Positions 57,979 through 64,000 of a stretch of DNA of 64,000 nt are shown piece by piece. The position numbers and the translations under genes are program-made. Under the pieces are notes generated by a model that saw nothing but the letters and a program-made list of their open reading frames with translations, was not told the origin of the DNA and did no database searches. Each line of letters starts with the position of its first letter. Position 1 is the first letter of the stretch. The DNA is from Vanessa cardui (lineage: Eukaryota; Arthropoda; Insecta; Lepidoptera; Nymphalidae): positions 11,609,001-11,673,000 of the forward strand of contig NC_061134.1 of NCBI RefSeq assembly GCF_905220365.1, given 5' to 3'.

Positions 57979-58284
57979 ATGAAGCCACAGACCGTGCTGA
58001 TCCTCTTCGCCTTATCAGGATTCGTAGCAACAGTAACTTCGCAAGGTTTTGGAGAGGTTTACTGTGGAAGGAGACTGTCGACAGTTCTAGCACTCCTCTG
58101 CGATAACAATTTGATCAAGAGGAGTCAGCCGCAGTTCCCGTCTGCACAGGGCGTAGACGTCAACTGGCCGTGGATTGCAATGCACAGAGCGCGCAGCATG
58201 GGCAGGAGTAAGAGGCAGGTGGTCGCGGAGTGCTGTGACAAGCCTTGCACCATCAACGAACTCATGTCTTACTGCGGCAACTGA
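57979..58284 (+). CDS. bombyxin-like insulin-like peptide precursor
   Basis: This is a 101-residue secreted hormone precursor of the insulin superfamily, closest in plan to lepidopteran bombyxins, which act through the insulin receptor on growth and metabolism. Seen: a hydrophobic signal peptide at about 1-21 (cleavage likely after TVTS), a B chain at about 22-46 with C29 and C41 (CGRRLSTVLALLC, 11 residues between cysteines), a dibasic site K47-R48, a C peptide at 49-77, a second dibasic site K78-R79, and an A chain at 80-101 with C85, C86, C90 and C99, the CC-x3-C-x8-C insulin signature. The six cysteines would give the usual three disulphides. The frame has no intron, as known for bombyxin genes. 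The ATG is the first after the initiator and is conserved in the partial copy at 63987. Both predicted mature chains start with Gln (Q22, Q80), so pyroglutamate is possible; bombyxin A chains usually start with Gly. The type is secure; the orthologous subfamily is not resolved. Confidence 0.95.
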   Translation: MKPQTVLILFALSGFVATVTSQGFGEVYCGRRLSTVLALLCDNNLIKRSQPQFPSAQGVDVNWPWIAMHRARSMGRSKRQVVAECCDKPCTINELMSYCGN

Positions 58285-58372
58285 TTCTAATCAAAACGAT
58301 ATAATCTCACGATGATTTTGTTATTTAATGACCATTGTAAATAATTATTACTTTTACTTTAGTTGCTATGAA

Positions 58373-58378
58373 AATAAA
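58373..58378 (+). terminator. poly(A) signal of the first ILP gene
   Basis: AATAAA lies about 90 bases after the stop codon of the ILP gene. The sequence between is AT-rich and unique in the window. The composite repeat starts about 100 bases further on, so the 3' UTR probably ends before it. Confidence 0.65.
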
Positions 58379-58517
58379 TGAATAATAATATTAATAATAT
58401 GTTTTTCTTTTTGTATTATATGATTTTTACTGAATTTAAATTTTGTTATACTGATGAATTTATGAGAGCAGAACTGTTTTCAACCGACTTCCAAAAGGAG
58501 GAGGTTATCAATTCGTC

Positions 58518-58555
<38 letters not shown>

Positions 58556-58993
58556 GTTACCTCATAACTTTTCACTGGGTGGACCGATTTTGATAATTTT
58601 TTTTTGTTTGAAAGGTAGTGCTTCCCGTGGGGTCCCATTTTTTTATTTTTTTTTTCCGATGATGGTATCCATGTGAAAACGAAATAAGTCTTAAATTTGC
58701 ATTACGTATATGCGCGACAAATAGGTGAATAACTGAAAATCACGTTAACCAATTTTGATAATTCTTTTTTTATTATAAAATATATACTTCAAGGGTAATT
58801 TGGTGAAAGTTTGGTAAGGTTCTGAGCACAGGATCCATGACAAAGTAACGGAACGGAAGGGAACGGAACAATTCTGAAGAGCACGTTAGCGATACTCGGT
58901 CGAATCTTTTATTTATAGGTTATTTGGATATTTGAGTCACCTTCCGTAATGTGGTTATGTTTATGTAATTATCATAGTCGAATATTATAATCA

Positions 58994-59248
58994 ACTAGCT
59001 ACGCACCCCGGCTTCGCACGGGTGCAATACTGATACTGAATATAGTACAGAATTTGTTAATATACGACATCACATCGCAAACTTCTGAAATTATCAGTGT
59101 TTCTTTACTATTTTGTTCATTTATTATATACACAAACCTTCCCCTTGAATCACACTATCTTTTAAAAAAAACTGCATCAAAATCCGTTACGTAGATTTAA
59201 AGATATAGGGGCAGAGAAAGCGACTTTGTTTTATACTATGTAGTGATG
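58994..59248 (-). mobile_element. Lep1-like Helitron inside composite copy C
   Basis: Complete minus-strand copy, same place as in A and B. Confidence 0.8.
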
Positions 59249-59601
59249 GAACTCCTATACGGCTCGCAGTTAGGGTGCGATATAGGGCAGAATTTCTTAC
59301 TATCTTTAATCAAATTTTGTGTATGTGATGTGATGTTATATGATATACGAAATATAGTTGGTCTTTTTCAAAGATTTTTTGCTGAGTTCGATTACAGCTC
59401 TTTCGAGGGATCCTTGTAGTTTACGCCGCGTGACGTATTAAATCCGCATTTTCGAAAGTCTATTTTTGCTTTATTCGCAAGTTTCCTTTGAAATTGTCCT
59501 CGAAGTAGTTTCTGACTCATATAAACGGAACGCTTAATCTATCCATATTAAAAAAAATTAGTTAGTCAACATCAGCTTCACTTAAAATCAAAAAATAAAT
59601 A

Positions 59602-60186
59602 AAATTTTAACAAAAAGAAAAACCGACTTCAAACAAAACACTATTTTAAAACAAATGAATATGCACGAAAAAGTAATAAAAATAATTGCGTATCCAACAT
59701 ATTTTTTAGAGTCTTCCTAAGTTAAATGAAATGAAAAATATTAGACTACTTAAAAGTCGATTAACGATTATATCATGTAGTTATAATTATTGTTATATTT
59801 GGAGTCGGTGTCAGCCAATAAAACCCTACAGTATATCTATCAAAAAACAATACGAGAATACTTTAACAAATATGTTTTTTACAAATTACCTTTTATACAA
59901 TAATATACTGGACCAATCAAGGGGCTCGTATTGCTTCTTTCTTTTGATTGTTGGGGCAAGGGCACCGTGGCTGACACCGGCTCCAAATATACCAATAACT
60001 ATAACTACATGATATAATCGTTAATCGACTTTTAAGTAGTCTAATATTTTTCATTTCATTTAACTTAGGAAGACTCTAAAAAATATGTTGAATACGCAAT
60101 TATTTTTATTACTTTTTCGTGCATATTCATTTGTTTTAAAATAGTGTTTTGTTTGAAGTCGGTTTTTCTTTTTGTTAAAATTTTAT
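59602..60186. repeat. fold-back module in copy C
   Basis: Arms at about 59602-59816 and 59968-60186 around the conserved loop. A 93-codon frame across the left arm and loop is a by-product of the repeat, not a gene. Confidence 0.8.
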
Positions 60187-60919
60187 TTTTTCAAACGATA
60201 TGTTAATTTCTTTATTTTTTGGTAGTATATTAAAAATGAAATCCAGAGATTCATAAATATAAAATGAAATACATAAATGTCTTCCACAAAAAAGGAGGTT
60301 TTGACAGATTATAAATTTCTAAACATGAAAGTATTCAACAATTATATTAAAAATTCTTGCTATATAATGCTATGTAACATCTGTGGAACATGATCTGGGA
60401 TTCTCTAGCGCTCTCTGTGGTCGTATTTTTTTAATAACAAGCTTATAATAAAAAAGGTTAGAAATGAACAAAGTGAAACAAATGAGAGAAGGTCTTAAAT
60501 AACGAAAGATTTATGTAAGCATTGTAAATCTTCATTACAAGACTTAAGGTTCGCATTACAATATTTATTGCCTTATTAGCAGACCAGATGCAGGTAACGC
60601 TAAGAAATAGGTTACTTTGAAACTTCTATTATTTCTTTTAATAAAAACGCTACCTTATACTTGAGTTTAAAAAGGTTTTTAATTCACTAAATTTTTTTGG
60701 ATAAAATTTTAAGCGAAATATTCGCCAAATGTGATAACAAATTCTTTAATATATTTGTTATTAAATATCTACATTCCGAGTGCTGTTTAATTAATTATAT
60801 AAATAATATGAACCCATGGTTTGGATAGCGAAGAAAAGAAATAGAAGATTTGTAAATAATTTTTAAACTACATAGGTATATATATGTATCGGACTAGATA
60901 TCAATTCTTTGTTATTTAT

Positions 60920-61100
60920 TTCGTGCTCGGCGGTGAAGGAAAACGTCGTGAGGAAACATGCACGTGTCTAATTTCAACAAAATCCTGCCGCATGTGAATC
61001 CACCTAGCCGCATTGGAGCAGCGTGGTGGAATATGTTCCTAATCTTTTCTTCAAAGGGGCCTCCGCCCATCAGTAAGAAATTTACAGGATGTTATTATTT
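60920..61100 (+). mobile_element. SINE family 1, 5'-truncated
   Basis: Begins at TTTCGTGCTCGGCGGTGAAG and runs to TTTACAGGATGTTATT; the tRNA-like head is missing. Confidence 0.8.
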
Positions 61101-61856
61101 TATTATACTAGATATCACAGATGCAAAAGCTTGTATATTTCAATATTTATTATTCAAACATATGTGTCAGACAAAAACTCCGTTTTTATTTCATCAGTAA
61201 AATGAAATAAAAAAACAAATCATTGATTGTAATCATTCCTATAAATCTTAAATAGAAAAAAAAAACTTAAGCAAATCTCACTCAAATACTAATAATAGTG
61301 CTTAAAACAGATTAAATAGATATTTCCCGCTAAATACTTATTGATATTATTTAAATATAAATAATGTATATAAAATAACAAAATATACGTGTAACAAATT
61401 AATCCGTCCCTATTACGGAAATATTAAAATTTTCAATTATCTATAATTTAATTTTTTTTTATTATATTAAATTAAGACCTATAGTCTACTGACAATTTAC
61501 CAATTGTTTATCTTATTATGCGCAGCGAAATTGATTTAAAATCGACAAACACACACAAACATACACACTCATTCATTAAAACATTTAGTATATAAGTATT
61601 ATATTTAAGATATTTAAACAGAAACAAAAATTATTTCATAACTGTAATTCATATAAAATATAATCAGTCAATATTACGGAATACAGTAGGTAAGTCAGAA
61701 TGACCTCCAAGATTCAACTTATTACACAGCATTAGTTCACAGGAATCCTTTTGCTTCTGCCCATCGTGTTCAGCTTGTGCGTCATGCATTGCAAGCTGTG
61801 GTCTTCATTCAGTGCGTATTCCTTCAATATAAGTAACATATAGCTATCTGTACTAT
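61101..61856. other. AT-rich sequence between ILP copies
   Basis: Low complexity, with an imperfect ACACAAACA run at 61548-61570. 60187-60919 and 63117-63769 are also without recognised genes; 63385-63575 shows a weak minus-strand Helitron trace (TTTCGGTTCAGTGGTTCAGT). Confidence 0.45.
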
Positions 61857-62085
61857 ATGGACGACCTTTGTGGTCGAGTGGTGTGTACACCGGTTTTCAT
61901 GGGTACGCCACTTCGAAGTCTCGGGATCGATTCCCGGCCTAGTCAATGTAGATTATCATTAGTTTTCTATGTTGTCTTGGGTGTTTGTGATACCGTCGTT
62001 ACTTCTGATTTTCCATAGCACAAGTGCTTCAGCTACTTACATTGGGATCAGAGTAATGTATGTGATGTTGTCTCATATATATTTA
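61857..62085 (+). mobile_element. SINE family 2, full length
   Basis: From GGACGACCTTTGTGGTCGAG to GATGTTGTCTCATATATATT. Clean copy. Confidence 0.85.
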
Positions 62086-62095
62086 TTTATACTAA

Positions 62096-62321
62096 TATTA
62101 TAAAGAGGAAAACGTGTATGTTTGTAATGAATAGTCTCAATAACAACTGGATCGATTAAAATAATTATTTCACCATTCGAAAGTTACATTATCCACGAGT
62201 AACATAGGTTATATTGATTTCTAGAAAAGGTAAGGAATCCTTTCTAAAACTTAAGTAACGTAACCCAAGGTGTAAAAATTCTTATGTCCACCCGTGCGAA
62301 GCTGGGACAGGCCACTAGTGT
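62096..62321 (+). mobile_element. Helitron-like element, other subfamily
   Basis: Begins near ATATTATAAAGAGGAAAACG and ends ACCCGTGCGAAGCTGGGACA followed by CCACTAGTG. It shares only the 3' end with the Lep1-like copies. Confidence 0.6.
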
Positions 62322-62884
62322 GTCGTATAAATAAACAGGAGCCAGTAAGTAGGTAGTTAATTATATTTCATTGTCATTTTCCCTATTTACTATAATTATA
62401 ATTATCTAAAGTTTTAGTAAATATCTCTGAAGTGCAACTCGTGTATATTCAATACATAGTATTACAAATAAATTTCGTCAAATGTTCATTGTCTTGGGCG
62501 TGAAATAGCGACAGACAAACAGACAGATAAATATAATACATATAATAGCCATATAAATTTAAATAGATTTATACCTTATTAAATTAGTTTAGGTACTTTT
62601 AGAGCGCCTATTTTTTAGATTTTAAAATATTTTTACGTAAATATTAGTATCGTCAAGAATGGGCTCAGCGATGGTCGCTCAGAAAAAAACTGATTGTATT
62701 TTTATATAGTAATCTCCAGTAATATTTTAAATACGAATTTAACTTTGTCTGTTTCTTACAATTTCGAATTTCGAAAGAAACTACTGATCCCAATTTGATA
62801 TAACTTTATATGAAGCAAGTTTTAGCGAGCAAGGCTATTTCATCTCATATTAAATTGTTTATTTATATAATATATGAGACAAAA

Positions 62885-63010
62885 AAAAAGCCCGCTGAGT
62901 TTCTTTTGCCGGTTCTTCTCAGGTCAGGGTACTTTCTTTTCCGAACCGGTGGTGGTGTTTCAATTGACCATCAATAAAAAAGTGTAATGTTTCTATATTG
63001 AATAAAGTTG
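62885..63010 (+). mobile_element. LINE 3' end fragment
   Basis: GCTGAGTTTCTTTTGCCGGT to CCGAACCGGTGGTGGTG and TTGACCATCAATAAA. Confidence 0.55.
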
Positions 63011-63116
63011 TTTGAGTTTAATCTCAAGGAAGGTCAAAGACATTCAGCTACTGTTCCTTTCTTTAAACTTGACAACAACCCTAAAACGTAAACACAGCCG
63101 CGGGCAACCACTAGCA
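62990..63116 (+). mobile_element. short Helitron-like element, 3' fragment
   Basis: From TTTAATCTCAAGGAAGGTCA to AGCCGCGGGCAACCACTAGC. It follows a LINE 3'-end repeat. Confidence 0.5.
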
Positions 63117-63769
63117 TATCTTTACACATTCAAGATGAACGACGAGTCAACACATAAAGGTCGTGAGATATTTTCACATGCCAATATCACGGCGTCGGGT
63201 CATTTGCTCCAATTGACATTTCGATTTATTAGAAGACAAAATCCCCAACTTCTTAACTAATAACTTTCCAATAATTCGGAATGTCAATCGAAGCAAATGA
63301 TCCCACGTCGGAATATTGGCAACTGAAAATATATTATAACCTTGACATCTTGAGTTACCTTACATTTTATTATGTCAAAAAGTTCTAGAGTTCGACCTCA
63401 GCTTCGTTCGTATTTGAGGGTTTTCGTCAGGTTTTAGGTATAAAGAAGACATATCAGAAAGCAGCCTATGACCTTTCTTGAGATTCAAAATTGCTGTATA
63501 CAAGATTTCATTTCGGTTCAGTGGTTCAGTCATGAAAAAAAAAACGAACAGACAAACAAAGTTTATGTAATAACTTTTTTCAACAGATCTATAAATTAAA
63601 AATTATATTTACATTTTAAAATAATACGAAGACAATAATGCAAAAGCGTTAAAACTAAAATATCTAAACAAATTAATTATTTTTATATTTTCGTTATATA
63701 AAATTAGCGTTAGCATTATAAGTCACAGATACTTTCAGAGCTAGAACAGTAAAGAATTTTTAAGGAAGG

Positions 63770-63986
63770 ATAGAACGCCGTTGACTTTCCATCAGAATAT
63801 AGTGTTTTGAAATATTCAAATTTTTAGATATAAACTACCCACTCGAGATGTTTGCACGTAACATTAGAATGTATTTAGGTCATATTAGTTCAGTGTTGTA
63901 TACTGAATATTAATGAAAATCACCTATAAAAGCTACTGTAATCATGAATTTCAGTACACTTCACCCAACGCCGTAAAACAAGCAAT
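63770..63986 (+). promoter_or_regulatory. promoter and leader of the second ILP gene
   Basis: The TATA box TATAAAAG at 63925-63932 and the initiator TCAGT at 63951-63955 have exactly the same 28-base spacing as in the first gene, and the 34-nt leader is nearly identical. The upstream blocks TGAAATATTCAAAT, ATATAAAC, TTAGTTCAGTGT and ACTGAATATTAATGAA recur in the same order. Sequence between blocks has diverged and the copy is shorter by a few small gaps. Confidence 0.8.
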
Positions 63987-64000
63987 ATGAAGCCACAGAC
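63987..64000 (+). CDS. start of a second bombyxin-like ILP gene (cut by window edge)
   Basis: Only the first 14 coding bases are present (Met-Lys-Pro-Gln and two bases). They are identical to the start of the ILP gene at 57979, and the preceding leader, initiator and TATA box match too. I infer a tandem paralogue in the same orientation with its ATG 6,008 bp downstream of the first. Whether the copy is intact cannot be seen. Confidence 0.85.

Larger units (their letters stand above)
58477..60186 (+). mobile_element. 1.7-kb composite element, copy C
   Basis: Third copy, plus strand, about 190 bp after the ILP stop codon and before the second ILP gene. It has the same order: ACCGACTTCC end, T run (58519-58549), middle, Lep1-like insert (58994-59248, minus) and fold-back module (59602-60186). 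The Lep1-like insert sits at the same place as in A and B, so it was part of the element before the copies spread. Confidence 0.8.

Noticed and set aside
1..64000. CRISPR-like arrays
   Set aside because: No regularly spaced short direct repeats with unique spacers; repeats are interspersed elements of a eukaryotic genome.

Overview
The window is AT-rich insect DNA, almost certainly from a lepidopteran (probably a butterfly; species not determinable by reading alone). Three things point there: a bombyxin-type insulin-like peptide gene without introns, many copies of two tRNA-derived SINE families, and short Helitron-like elements ending in CTAGT of the kind common in moths and butterflies. No tRNA or rRNA gene, CRISPR array or bacterial-style operon is visible.

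Only one host gene is well supported: a complete bombyxin-like insulin-like peptide (ILP) gene at 57979-58284 (+). A second copy starts 6,008 bp downstream at 63987 and is cut by the window edge. Both copies share a TATA box, an arthropod-type initiator, an identical 34-nt spacing from initiator to ATG and a longer upstream block, so the right end lies in a tandem ILP cluster.

The rest is mainly mobile DNA. 1-7600 holds old SINE, Helitron and LINE-tail fragments in AT-rich sequence. 7615-8110 is a GC-rich piece that looks like the 5' end of a non-LTR retrotransposon whose 3' part is missing. 8722-13195 (-) is a near full-length RTE-type LINE with a long endonuclease/reverse-transcriptase frame and three lesions in the ORF1-like part. 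13382-16740 (-) is a full or nearly full-length CR1/Jockey-group LINE with an intact EN-RT frame, inserted into a SINE with a 7-bp target duplication. 19165-22924 is a large inverted pair of a 1.7-kb composite element; a third copy at 58477-60186 lies between the two ILP genes. 23-57 kb is a mosaic of SINEs, Helitron-like elements, LINE 3' ends and RTE C-terminal remnants, with several nested insertions datable by target duplications.

The long stretches between repeats show only short AT-rich frames that I do not accept as genes. All family assignments are by eye from motifs and internal comparison; no search was run.
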